Below, piece after piece: positions 1-7,718 of a stretch of 15,443 nucleotides of DNA (the stretch's first letter is position 1; every line of letters starts with the position of its first letter). The stretch spans positions 1 through 15,443 of the forward strand of contig DATIPT010000097.1 in NCBI GenBank assembly GCA_035471625.1. Direction: 5' to 3'. The DNA is from DATEVL01 sp035471625 (lineage in GTDB: Bacteria; Chloroflexota; Anaerolineae; Anaerolineales; E44-bin32). The notes beneath the pieces are model-generated. The model saw only the letters and a program-made list of their open reading frames with translations. It did no database searches and was not told where the DNA came from. A program made the translations under genes and the position numbers.

Positions 1-114
1 CGATTCATATTGTCATCTGGCGGCGGGTACGCGGTCCAGCGCCCAAGTCAGTCCCAACCTCATTTAACCCCGGAACTGGCGAAGCGCCTGGTCCGTCTGA
101 CCCACATCATACAA

Positions 115-139
115 CAGGGCCAGCCTAAGGCTGGCCCTG
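115..139 (-). terminator. Rho-independent-like terminator ending the minus-strand operon
   Basis: A perfect 11-bp inverted repeat (CAGGGCCAGCC / GGCTGGCCCTG) with a 3-nt loop lies 22 nt beyond the stop codon of the last minus-strand gene. Read on the minus strand it is followed by TTGTATGATGT, a weak T-rich tract. Read on the plus strand it is followed by AAGGGATC with no T run, so the minus orientation is favoured. The tail is short of a classic poly-U. Confidence 0.7.
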
Positions 140-161
140 AAGGGATCAGCGGGATGGTCGC

Positions 162-698
162 TCAGGCGACCGGACGCATCCGCATCCGCCGGGCGACGAC
201 GACCACCGCCACCAGGACCCCGGCGAGGACGATCAGCATCGGAAAGCCGCCTTCATCGGCGAAACCGGTCGTCGGCAACGCCGTGACTGTCGGCGACGGG
301 GTCAACGCCAGGAGGGTCGCCTGCGCTGCGGCGGTGGCCTGGGCCGGGTCGAGTGTCGATGGTGCGACCGTCGCCGTTGGCGAGGCCACAACAACGACCT
401 GCGTCGGCGTCGCGGTGTTGGTCGGGGCCGGTGTGCGCGTCGGTGGAGTCGTCGGGGAGGGGAAGCGCGCCCCGGCGGTCTGCGTGATTTGGGCCGCTAC
501 CTCAGTGTTCTGCAGAGCGATCTGAGTCCGCTCCGCGTTCCGCGCGGCGAGCTGCTGAGGCTGGAGGAACAGGACATACCCCGCCAAACAGCCGATCGAG
601 ATGAGGATCAGCAGTCCGATCCCACCGGCGGCGTACAGGAAGGTTCGGTTCGATGATTCCTCCGGTGGAAGACCACCAACCTCGAAATCCTCTGCCAT
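162..698 (-). CDS. Dual-anchored surface protein with N-terminal TM segment and C-terminal LPTTG sorting signal
   Basis: 178 residues, function unknown. Residues 1-19 are acidic and probably cytoplasmic, and about 20-46 form a TM helix. Residues 47-76 are Gln/Ala/Thr-rich, and 77-140 form a Thr/Pro/Ala-rich spacer of the kind used outside the membrane. LPTTG sits at 141-145, followed by a hydrophobic stretch (152-169) and the basic tail RRMRMR, which is the tripartite layout of a sortase substrate. The start is the ATG at 698 because GGGAGGAGG (706-714) lies 7 nt upstream. The frame stays open further upstream, but that part would run into the end of the preceding gene and has no comparable ribosome site. 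It is the last gene of the run, 37 nt after its neighbour and just before a hairpin terminator. No sortase gene is in the window, so anchoring by sortase is inference; a plain two-TM protein is the alternative. Confidence 0.85.
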   Translation of the reverse strand: MAEDFEVGGLPPEESSNRTFLYAAGGIGLLILISIGCLAGYVLFLQPQQLAARNAERTQIALQNTEVAAQITQTAGARFPSPTTPPTRTPAPTNTATPTQVVVVASPTATVAPSTLDPAQATAAAQATLLALTPSPTVTALPTTGFADEGGFPMLIVLAGVLVAVVVVARRMRMRPVA

Positions 699-705
699 GT
701 CTGTG

Positions 706-714
706 CCTCCTCCC
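706..714 (-). promoter_or_regulatory. Ribosome binding site that fixes the start of the LPTTG protein
   Basis: GGGAGGAGG on the minus strand, 7 nt before ATG 698. It decides between this start and an upstream in-frame ATG at 815 that would overlap the preceding gene by about 80 nt. Confidence 0.75.
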
Positions 715-735
715 GGCGGGCCCCGACGCTCTAGC

Positions 736-1788
736 CTACTGCAGGATCTCCAGATTAGCCAGCGGGACCATCTCCGGCCCAATGCCCTCGAGTTCGACTC
801 GGGCGCTGCGGGCAAGGATGCCGCTCGGGTACACCACTGCGCGCGATGGGATCTCCCGAACCACGCCGATGGCTCCCCGATGTGGCGCCTGCACCACCCG
901 TACCCGTACTCCCGGATTCAAAGGAATGATCTCGTCCGGCAACGACACCTGACGCGTCGCCGACAAGGGGATAATCACCTCCGGACGCTGGGCGCTGTAG
1001 GGCCCCCCGACCCTCCCATCCAACGCCACCTCACGCCCGACGTTCGTCGTCAGCAGCGAGAACGCCGCATGGTTCATCGGGATCTCGCCGAAGCCTTCAG
1101 TCACGATCAAGGGAAACGGCAAGCGGCGAGCCTGCGGAACGAGATCGGCCGCCAAGCTCCCCAGGATCAGGCCCCGCACGGCCAGTTCCCCGGCCTGCTT
1201 CAAGGTACCGGGATGGGAGCACATCCCCGCCAGGAGCACGGCACCCCGCAGGCTCAAGTCGAACGCTTCCGGCTCCAACTTCTCGGATCCTGCCGAGGCG
1301 ACCTGGCGAAGGACGCCTCCATCTTCCTTCCCGTTCCCCCACACCGCCTGCACCAGCGCTCCGCTGGTTTCGATCGTCACACTCTGGAACCCGTCCGTCC
1401 CAACGACAACGCCGGAGAAGCTCGCCCGCATCGGGACGACCGCGCCCTTCGCTTCGAAATACACCCGGCCGTCCTGCACGGCGACGATCTCGCCCGCCGC
1501 CGGCGCCCGCACGACACGTCGGGCCACCCCGACAGGCCCCGCCAAGACATCGCCGGCATCGACCCGCTCGCCACGCTCTCGCCGCAAGTGCCGGGCGGCT
1601 TCCTTCGGCGGGAGCCCCAGGGCCCGGGTGAGGTCTAGGACGTAGAAGCGGGCCGCCGGCTCGGCCTCCGCTAGGACGTCGCCAGCCTGAACCTTCTCAT
1701 TCATGCGCACGACCACAGCGCCGGGGAAGGGCAGCTGACGCTCCCGGCGGATGGTGGTCATCGGCACGACGTGCGTCAATGGCAACAT
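736..1788 (-). CDS. Lipoyl-like/KOW-like beta-rich protein next to the MutL-type gene; function unknown
   Basis: 350 residues, not recognised as a named enzyme. No signal peptide or TM helix, so probably cytoplasmic. The N-terminal half contains segments typical of barrel-sandwich (biotinyl/lipoyl-like) folds: GAVVVRMNEKVQAGDVLAEAE at about 23-43, the similar ERVDAGDVLAG at 74-84, and VRAPAAGEIVAVQDGRVYFE at about 93-112. No lysine sits in a recognisable lipoyl- or biotin-acceptor motif. A central alpha/beta stretch includes LIVTEGFGEIPMN (227-239). Near the C terminus VRVVQAPHRGAIGVVREI (296-313) looks like a KOW-type beta-hairpin. The start at ATG 1788 has only a weak GAG-type ribosome site; a second ATG at 1761 has none. 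It lies 46 nt after the MutL-type gene, which suggests a shared job. Fold assignments are by eye. Confidence 0.85.
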   Translation of the reverse strand: MLPLTHVVPMTTIRRERQLPFPGAVVVRMNEKVQAGDVLAEAEPAARFYVLDLTRALGLPPKEAARHLRRERGERVDAGDVLAGPVGVARRVVRAPAAGEIVAVQDGRVYFEAKGAVVPMRASFSGVVVGTDGFQSVTIETSGALVQAVWGNGKEDGGVLRQVASAGSEKLEPEAFDLSLRGAVLLAGMCSHPGTLKQAGELAVRGLILGSLAADLVPQARRLPFPLIVTEGFGEIPMNHAAFSLLTTNVGREVALDGRVGGPYSAQRPEVIIPLSATRQVSLPDEIIPLNPGVRVRVVQAPHRGAIGVVREIPSRAVVYPSGILARSARVELEGIGPEMVPLANLEILQ

Positions 1789-1834
1789 GCTGGCTCTCGC
1801 CTCGCAGGCCTAGATGCAAGACCGGTGCCGCAAC

Positions 1835-3592
1835 TCATTCCAACGCCCCGATGTCCCACAGCCATTTCTGTACCAGATCCCTCCAGCGGCCCCCATCTCT
1901 GTCCAGATCAAGCGGTCGACCTCGAGCGTCGATGATCACGCCGACCGCCCCGCCACTCACGCGAACCGCCCCCGCCTTCCCCGGGCCGCCCAAGCCCACG
2001 TCAAAACCCCGCTCAGGCCGCAGGGTCAGCTTGCCAAAATCCCCCTGCCGGAGGGGCAGGACCGTGAGTTGCCCGAATCGGACCACGCCTTCGGTCGTTT
2101 CCCCGCCCTCTCGCTCCAGCCGCAAGCGCAGGACCGGCCTCCCTGGACGACCCTGGCCGATCGGCGCCACGACGGTCCCCAGCGCAACAAAGCTTCCCGA
2201 GTCCAGGGCCTGCACCGTGGCCAGGGGCAATACGCCGGCCGCCGCGCCCAGCGCCGGGGTCAGGCTGTGCGGGTCGAGGATCAGGGTTGAGACGCCGACC
2301 GGCTGGAGGGCGTCGAGCACCGTCAAAGCGGCGTAGCCAGGTCGCGGCGCACGCGACAGCGCCCCACCGCTGATGATGATCGGCTCCAGCGGGGCCAGGG
2401 TGGCTCGGGCCTCTAGATTCCACCCGGACGGCCAATCCGCCCTGGCGGAGGTCAAGGTCATCCGAAGGACCTCACGAGCGATGGCGTACTCCAGGTGCAG
2501 TTCTTCCATTTGCACAGGGAGAGTGCCTGGGTGAAGGGCCTTGTTGAAGATGTAGTCCCGGATGCGCGGCTCCGGCACCTGGACCGGAAGCCATCGCGCG
2601 ACATCCGCCGCGGTCCCGTGCCGGAGAACGCCGGTCACCGCCGTGCCCAACCCGAGATCCGTGCGCACGTGCAGCCGCAAGTCGCCGCCGAAACCGGCGG
2701 CCAGCGTCGTCTGACTTGCGCCCAGATCCAGCCCGAGCACCCCCTTGCCCGAATCGTACACGTGGCTCAGATAGCGGATGACGCGTCCGAAACCGTCGGC
2801 GGTATTCAAGAGATGTCCGCCCGACCAATGGCGGAGCTCCTCCAAGCCGGAAATCCGACTGGAGCGGACGCTTTGGACGACGTCCGACAACCGCTGTCGG
2901 ACGGAGGCGACGTCTTCCTCCTCCAAGCGCGGCCGGACGTTGGGTGCGATTGTGACCTCGGCGGCGCTACTGAGCCGTTCCGAGACGACCGCCGCCATCC
3001 GCTGATTCCCGGCAAAGACCACACGCGGCTTCTCCGTACCCGGAAGCAGCGACAGCCCGAGATCCAGGATCGAAGCCATCCGCCCGAGGGATTGGGCGGC
3101 CCCACCGTCAGTTCCGCCGACGAGCAGAACCAGATCCGGCTTGGCCTTGACGATGGCGTCGAGACGTTCTTCTTCACGGCGGCGGTCGAGCGAACCGATC
3201 TCGCCGGTGACCTCGAGGTAGCAGGAGGCGGCCAGACGACGGGCGCTGTCCAGCGAAACACCGGGCATCAGCCCGACGAGTAGGGTGCGCGCCCGCGGTC
3301 CGGCGGAAGCCGTGGCCACGAACGCGTCCACCCCGGCTCCCGCTCCGGTGGCCGGCATGATCAGCGATTCCGTCTCATCGATCAATCGCCGCCCGGTGAC
3401 AGACTGAACGTGCTCCAGGGCCATCCGCACGCCTTCGCTGACATCGAACAGCGGGGCGTCGGCCGTCGAGGCCGCCCGACCGGTGGCCACCAATCGGTAG
3501 CGGCCATCCACGACATCGAACAGGCTGGCACGCGTGTTGACGCTCCCGACATCGATTGCCAGAAGGGTCTCGGCTTCCATGTACGAGCTCAT
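1835..3592 (-). CDS. Glutamate mutase L (MutL)-type ASKHA-fold protein with C-terminal extension
   Basis: 585 residues. The family (MutL/GlmL) is an actin/Hsp70-like ATPase-fold protein, classically found beside B12-dependent glutamate mutase, where a chaperone or reactivating role has been proposed. Sequence signs: phosphate-1 motif IDVGSVNTRASLFD (13-26), LLVGGTDGG (156-164), phosphate-2 motif GLDLGASQTTLAAG (287-300), and adenosine-type IIISGGALS (405-413). From about 460 on there is a beta-rich tail rich in Gly and Arg, making it longer than the roughly 460 residues I recall for the clostridial members. The start ATG overlaps the upstream gene's stop as ATGA (3589-3592), so translation is probably coupled to that membrane protein. 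An internal ATG at residue 5 is possible. No mutase S or E subunit lies in the window, so involvement in glutamate metabolism is not supported here. Confidence 0.92.
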   Translation of the reverse strand: MSSYMEAETLLAIDVGSVNTRASLFDVVDGRYRLVATGRAASTADAPLFDVSEGVRMALEHVQSVTGRRLIDETESLIMPATGAGAGVDAFVATASAGPRARTLLVGLMPGVSLDSARRLAASCYLEVTGEIGSLDRRREEERLDAIVKAKPDLVLLVGGTDGGAAQSLGRMASILDLGLSLLPGTEKPRVVFAGNQRMAAVVSERLSSAAEVTIAPNVRPRLEEEDVASVRQRLSDVVQSVRSSRISGLEELRHWSGGHLLNTADGFGRVIRYLSHVYDSGKGVLGLDLGASQTTLAAGFGGDLRLHVRTDLGLGTAVTGVLRHGTAADVARWLPVQVPEPRIRDYIFNKALHPGTLPVQMEELHLEYAIAREVLRMTLTSARADWPSGWNLEARATLAPLEPIIISGGALSRAPRPGYAALTVLDALQPVGVSTLILDPHSLTPALGAAAGVLPLATVQALDSGSFVALGTVVAPIGQGRPGRPVLRLRLEREGGETTEGVVRFGQLTVLPLRQGDFGKLTLRPERGFDVGLGGPGKAGAVRVSGGAVGVIIDARGRPLDLDRDGGRWRDLVQKWLWDIGALE

Positions 3593-4365
3593 GGGGCGAT
3601 CCCCAGGCCGCCCAGGAGAAACTGGATCGCGCTCCCCAGGAACTGGACCCGCTCCGTGAGGTAGAGCAGCGAGGCGCTCAGCGCGCCGGCGAACATCACG
3701 CCGAAGGTGATCGCGATGAAGATCTCACCAAGGAAGGGGAAGAGGGGCCAGGGAACGGGAACAAACCCGATCGGCGTCTTCACGCGCTGGATCGTCCAGC
3801 GCGGCCCATGCTCATCGCCGCGCTTCACGCCGAAACCGAAGTACGCCAACGTACTCACGGTCCCAACCAGGACAATCAAAGCGTTGCCCAGCCGTTCCAG
3901 GCCGGCCTCCCCCGTCGCCGGCGCTACGGCAAACGGGTTGAGCGTCTCCATCGCCGCCAAGGTTTGGGGGACGATCGTCCCCGTGATCGCTCCGCCCACC
4001 ACGGAAGCCGCACCCACACCGAGCAGAATCGCCACCGGCAGCGAACCCAGTCTTCCTGCGCCCGGGACCAGGCGCAGGAAGAGCAGAACGACCAGGAACA
4101 AGGGGATTGCCCAATCGGTGAGGAATCCGCTGCCGAAGAGGAAGCCCGGGTCCAGTGCCAGGACTGGCGCGACGAGCGTTGGTTGCAGGACGGCGTACCA
4201 CGCGACCGCGCCGGCGTAGCCGCCGGCAACTCCGACGAACAGGAAGGTCGCCGTGCGGAAGAAGGCATTGTCACCCAGGACGTAAGTCAGGACCATCACC
4301 GTGAGGAGAGCGGCCAGCACGGTGCCAAGCGTTTCGATCAGAACGGGATCGAGGAGGGTTTCCAT
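3589..4365 (-). CDS. Polytopic membrane protein, six to seven TM helices
   Basis: 258 residues, family not recognised. Hydrophobic helices are visible at about 11-30, 38-60, 83-100, 108-134, 158-178, 212-236 and possibly 240-255. A polar, basic loop at about 179-198 (KRGDEHGPRWTIQRVK) is probably cytoplasmic. There are no transporter signature motifs or catalytic residues that I can name. The gene starts 3 nt after the stop of the zinc-ribbon gene, and its TGA overlaps the ATG of the MutL-type gene by 4 nt. That tight packing suggests it is made with, and perhaps contacts, both neighbours. It could be a membrane anchor or channel subunit; this is inference from context only. Confidence 0.88.
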   Translation of the reverse strand: METLLDPVLIETLGTVLAALLTVMVLTYVLGDNAFFRTATFLFVGVAGGYAGAVAWYAVLQPTLVAPVLALDPGFLFGSGFLTDWAIPLFLVVLLFLRLVPGAGRLGSLPVAILLGVGAASVVGGAITGTIVPQTLAAMETLNPFAVAPATGEAGLERLGNALIVLVGTVSTLAYFGFGVKRGDEHGPRWTIQRVKTPIGFVPVPWPLFPFLGEIFIAITFGVMFAGALSASLLYLTERVQFLGSAIQFLLGGLGIAP

Positions 4366-4368
4366 CGT

Positions 4369-6297
4369 CTAGCGTCGCAACCGCAGGGCCAGCGAGGTCA
4401 AGCCGCCCAGGGCGCCCAGCACGATCAAGACCTCGACGGCCAGGAGCCCCAAGCCGTAGGAACTCCATCGCGCATGCGCGAGCGAAGGCCGCCCGAGCCG
4501 TTGCTCGTAGGCGGTGGCCGACGTCAAGCCGCTCAGCATGCCGGCGACTTTGGGCGCGGTCGACTCATAGTACGGTCGCACCAGCGGTTCGGCCCCGGCG
4601 CTGACCACCGCCACCAGCGGATTCCCCCCTAGATGCGGCTGAGCCTGCTCGATCCACACCCGGGCATCGTCCGACCCCGAGGTGATAACTACGAGAACGG
4701 CGAAATCTGACAAGGCCTGCACGCCGGTGAGGACCGGGCTCTCCCAAACGCTCCCCGCCTCGGGATCTTGCAGGTATCCCGAGGGGACCGCCTCCTGGGG
4801 AGCCGTGGCGAACAACTCCACCGCAGCCGGTCCGCCCGGCAAGTACCCAAGGTGGACGAAGTCCTCTCCGCGGATGTAGTTGTGGGTCGCGCCGACCCGC
4901 GCCATCAGCCGTTCGGCCAGAGCCGGACCTCCCGGGCGGGTCGAGAGGGTCGCCATCACGATTCCGCGCTCCATCAGATGCGAAACCAGGGGCCCCGTCA
5001 CGGCCTCCATCTCTCCCGTCATGCCCGGCTCGTAGTCGAACACCAACAGGGCGGTCGACTCGGCCGGGATCGTCTCGACCAGGCCCACGAGGGATGCCAA
5101 GTCGACGGGCGCGAAGGCCGGCAGATCAAAGGAGGGGAAGCCCAGGATCGCCGGAAGGCCCACGGCGACGAGCAGGGAAGCGCCGACTACCCAACGAAGG
5201 ACACCGGGGCGCCGGCGCTCGGCCGGGCGGGGTCGGGCCTCTTGCTTCTCCTGTTCCACGAGTCGATGGAGGAGCTCCGCCTGGGCAAACTGCTTCTCAT
5301 TGACGTCCAACCGCGTGGTCTCGCCGGTGGGCGCACGCGGCATAGCCACGACCGGCTCCGCGAGCAGCACCCCTCGCAGGCCGGCCAGGGGTCCGGCGGC
5401 CTCCACGGCCTGTTCTTCGGTCGAGTCGAATTCAACGACTGAGCGGAAGGTGTCGACCGGGCGCATCGCTTCGAGCCAGGCCGGAAGCGTCGCCGGTGCA
5501 AGGTCGGGCCGGTCGGGCTTGGATTCCGCCGGTGCATCTTCGGCCATCCAGTCGGGGATCGCGGACGAGATGTCGGAGAGATCGATATCAGCGGGGACGC
5601 CGCTTTCGTCGGACTCGATGACAAGGGCCGGCACCCGGGGGAGCTCCTGGCTCTCGTCCGAGGTCACGCCTTCGAGCCATGCAGGCCGCTCGGGCTCGGA
5701 TGGTTTCTCCGGCGCCTGCTCTTGCGCCTGGGCTCCCATCAGCCATTCCGGCAAGCCAAGCGAGTCCGATTGCTCCTCCCCGATGACCGGGGCGCCTTCG
5801 GAAACCGGTGGTGGAGGACCCGGCGGCGACTCCTCAGCCATCGCCTCGTCGGCTTCCGGCTCCTGAAACGGCTCCACGGTCCCTTCGGCCTCCGGAGCAT
5901 CCGAACCCTTGGCCTTCGCACGAATTCGCGCAAGCCACTCCGGGACTTCCCCTTCCTGCGCCCCCGATGGCGGCTGCGTTTCGCCAACCCACTCGGGGAC
6001 CTCTCCAGGCGGAGGCCCCTCCTCTTCTCCGACGACCTGGGGCATCTCGCCGAGCCACTCGAGTCCGTCATCGGCCGCAGGTTTCTCCGGCGGCGGGGAT
6101 GATGGAGTCTCCCCGCTCACTTCTTGCCGAAGCCGCGACAACCAGTCCGGCATCTGACCGGCATCGGAGACTGCCTCGCCTTCGCTTTCCGGCGGCGGAC
6201 CTATCGGAGTCTCTGGAAGGCGCGCATGGCACAGACGACAGAACTCGGCGCCAATCTCGTTCTCCGTCTGGCACATCTGGCAGCGGACTACATCCAC
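4369..6297 (-). CDS. Zinc-ribbon protein with eight PEWL-type motifs and an extracytoplasmic domain between two TM helices
   Basis: 642 residues. An N-terminal zinc ribbon has CQMC (6-9) and CRLC (20-23). Residues about 30-300 form an acidic, Pro/Glu-rich linker with eight short motifs built on [L/V/M/I/R]-[P/E]-x-W-[L/V/M], with the tryptophan at residues 52, 81, 103, 121, 186, 207, 250 and 274. A charged helical stretch (332-363) precedes TM1 (about 366-388). Residues about 389-611 are predicted outside and look alpha/beta (for example ALLVFDYEPGMTGEM, FAVLVVITSGSDD). TM2 is about 612-638 and ends in RLRR. Basic flanks put both termini in the cytoplasm. The start is GTG 6297, 3 nt after the previous stop. 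The likely reading is a scaffold: cytoplasmic motifs that recruit partners, joined to an outside sensor or assembly domain. The function is not known. Confidence 0.9.
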   Translation of the reverse strand: MDVVRCQMCQTENEIGAEFCRLCHARLPETPIGPPPESEGEAVSDAGQMPDWLSRLRQEVSGETPSSPPPEKPAADDGLEWLGEMPQVVGEEEGPPPGEVPEWVGETQPPSGAQEGEVPEWLARIRAKAKGSDAPEAEGTVEPFQEPEADEAMAEESPPGPPPPVSEGAPVIGEEQSDSLGLPEWLMGAQAQEQAPEKPSEPERPAWLEGVTSDESQELPRVPALVIESDESGVPADIDLSDISSAIPDWMAEDAPAESKPDRPDLAPATLPAWLEAMRPVDTFRSVVEFDSTEEQAVEAAGPLAGLRGVLLAEPVVAMPRAPTGETTRLDVNEKQFAQAELLHRLVEQEKQEARPRPAERRRPGVLRWVVGASLLVAVGLPAILGFPSFDLPAFAPVDLASLVGLVETIPAESTALLVFDYEPGMTGEMEAVTGPLVSHLMERGIVMATLSTRPGGPALAERLMARVGATHNYIRGEDFVHLGYLPGGPAAVELFATAPQEAVPSGYLQDPEAGSVWESPVLTGVQALSDFAVLVVITSGSDDARVWIEQAQPHLGGNPLVAVVSAGAEPLVRPYYESTAPKVAGMLSGLTSATAYEQRLGRPSLAHARWSSYGLGLLAVEVLIVLGALGGLTSLALRLRR

Positions 6298-6300
6298 GGC

Positions 6301-6936
6301 TCAGTCCCCGTACGGCCGGTCGGCCCCAAGGAGCACGCGCAATCCTGTGGCCGTGGCTCCCAGCGCGACGCCCAGCAGGAGTCCGCGGGCGGCGCCTGTG
6401 GCCCAGACCTGGCTCACCCACGCCCTTGCTCCGGTGAAGATCTGCTGGAAGCCCTGGTTGTTGCCGATCAACCAGGGTCCTGTTCCCAGCATTACGATGA
6501 CCGCCGTGGCCAGGAAGACCGTCGTCCGCAAGTCGCGCCGGCGTGAGAGCAGGCGGACCGCGCCCAAGGTCAGGCTGATCGCAAGCAACCCGGCGAGTGT
6601 TGCTTCGACCGGTTGCTGGACGTATTGGAAGAGGGAAAGGATCAGGGTGCTCTCTTGGCCGAAGAGCAGGCCGACGATGAGAGTGCCCACCAACGCCACC
6701 ACGAGCAAGGCACTATACGGCCAACCGGGCTCCTGACCCCCGATCTTGGCGAGATGGACGGCCATCAAGTTGCCCAGCCCGAACAAGAGGGCGGCCGCCG
6801 CCAGGATCACGGCCCATTGCAGAATGATGGTGCGCAGGCTCTCCAGTCCGGGAATATCGATGAAGTACCCCTGCAAGACGATCAGGCCGAAGCCGATCGC
6901 GATCGCCGTCCAGATGATCTGCAGGCCGGTTCTCAC
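6301..6936 (-). CDS. Six-TM membrane protein of unknown function
   Basis: 211 residues. Hydrophobic helices are seen at about 5-24, 38-60, 74-94, 112-130, 137-155 and 180-203. The basic loop RLLSRRRDLR (128-137) marks a cytoplasmic side. Short extracytoplasmic-looking loops carry GQEST and GNNQGFQQ. No family motif is recognised. The GTG start overlaps the TGA of the upstream two-TM gene as GTGA (6933-6936), and the zinc-ribbon gene follows after 3 nt, so it is firmly inside the operon. It may form a membrane core together with the other polytopic protein of the run (3589-4365); that is inference. Confidence 0.87.
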   Translation of the reverse strand: MRTGLQIIWTAIAIGFGLIVLQGYFIDIPGLESLRTIILQWAVILAAAALLFGLGNLMAVHLAKIGGQEPGWPYSALLVVALVGTLIVGLLFGQESTLILSLFQYVQQPVEATLAGLLAISLTLGAVRLLSRRRDLRTTVFLATAVIVMLGTGPWLIGNNQGFQQIFTGARAWVSQVWATGAARGLLLGVALGATATGLRVLLGADRPYGD

Positions 6937-7682
6937 AGACCGATCCCGAACGTACGCAAGAGGGTGCCAATCAAGATGATGACGATCAGGGCCACGCGGA
7001 GGAGGTCCTGGACGCGCAAGCTGGCGCGCTGCATGCCCCCGGCGCCAAGGTAGGGACCGAGTGCGAACGTCTCCTCGCCGATCAAGGGTTGATCGGCGAT
7101 GGCGAAGAACAACGCCTGACTCGGGATGGCGTCGGTGCCGGCCAGGACGAACCCCTTCTGCCGCGCCGCCATGTCCGCTGCCAGAGCGCCTTCGGGACCG
7201 AAATGCCCCATGAAAATGTTGACCGAAACGCGGTCTCCTTCAAGCATCGTCGGCAGCGTTGCCACATAGGAGAATGGCGTCGGTCCAAGCATTCGACCGT
7301 TTGTCCAGCGGTACAGCCCGGGCGACCCCAGCCGGCCCAACATCCCTCGCAGGGCATCCTGGGAAGCCGCCGCCACCGCACCGCTCCCGCTGCTGGCGAC
7401 CGTCGCACGATCACTTTCCAGGGTCAGTTCGGTCGTGCGCATCAGAGCGGACAGACCTGCCAGGGCCGGCCCGCTTTCACTCCCGATAAGGGTGCCGGTT
7501 CCCAGAGAAAGGTGGACCCGCTGCCCCGCCTCGACGGCCTGCTCGACCGCCCGGCGGAGTTCCGTGAAAGCCGGGAGGGCCCGCAAGGCCGTGGGCCACC
7601 GACGTTCCGTTCCGGTTCGGACGATCAGGAGCACGGCGAACGCCGCGAGGACTCCGATCGCCAGCAGATCGTTCAGCCCCAC
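6933..7682 (-). CDS. Two-TM protein with a central soluble domain, unknown function
   Basis: 249 residues. TM helices at about 5-22 and 228-247 bracket a soluble alpha/beta domain (about 23-225). Recognisable stretches are GQRVHLSLGTGTLIGSESGPALAGL (53-77), MLEGDRVSVNIFMGHFGPEGALAADMA (146-172) and FFAIADQPLIGEETFALGPYLGA (192-214). I do not recognise an enzyme. From memory the pattern may match a domain of unknown function (DUF6754-like), which is unverified. The start is GTG 7682, with GGAGGGAG centred about 10 nt upstream. It follows the small leading gene by 36 nt and overlaps the next by 4 nt. TM1 is followed by RTGTERR, which suggests the soluble domain is cytoplasmic, though the topology is not certain. 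Confidence 0.85.
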   Translation of the reverse strand: MGLNDLLAIGVLAAFAVLLIVRTGTERRWPTALRALPAFTELRRAVEQAVEAGQRVHLSLGTGTLIGSESGPALAGLSALMRTTELTLESDRATVASSGSGAVAAASQDALRGMLGRLGSPGLYRWTNGRMLGPTPFSYVATLPTMLEGDRVSVNIFMGHFGPEGALAADMAARQKGFVLAGTDAIPSQALFFAIADQPLIGEETFALGPYLGAGGMQRASLRVQDLLRVALIVIILIGTLLRTFGIGL

Positions 7683-7718
7683 ACCCGTCTCCCTCCGGCT
7701 TCGACTCCAGCGATGACG

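Noticed and set aside
1..128. Possible end of a plus-strand gene (open frame from base 3 to TAA 126-128) or other coding in 1-114
   Set aside because: The short frame reads as Pro/Gly/Thr-rich with no domain, and its stop lies in the loop of the hairpin. Minus-strand frames here also stop quickly. Nothing supportable.
601..1638. Long plus-strand open frame (345 codons)
   Set aside because: Antisense to the lipoyl/KOW-like gene. Arg/Pro/His-rich composition typical of GC-rich shadow frames, no ribosome site, no recognisable motif.
3556..4632. Long plus-strand open frame (358 codons) rich in Gln, Arg and Glu
   Set aside because: Shadow of the membrane protein and zinc-ribbon genes, with skewed composition and no start signal.
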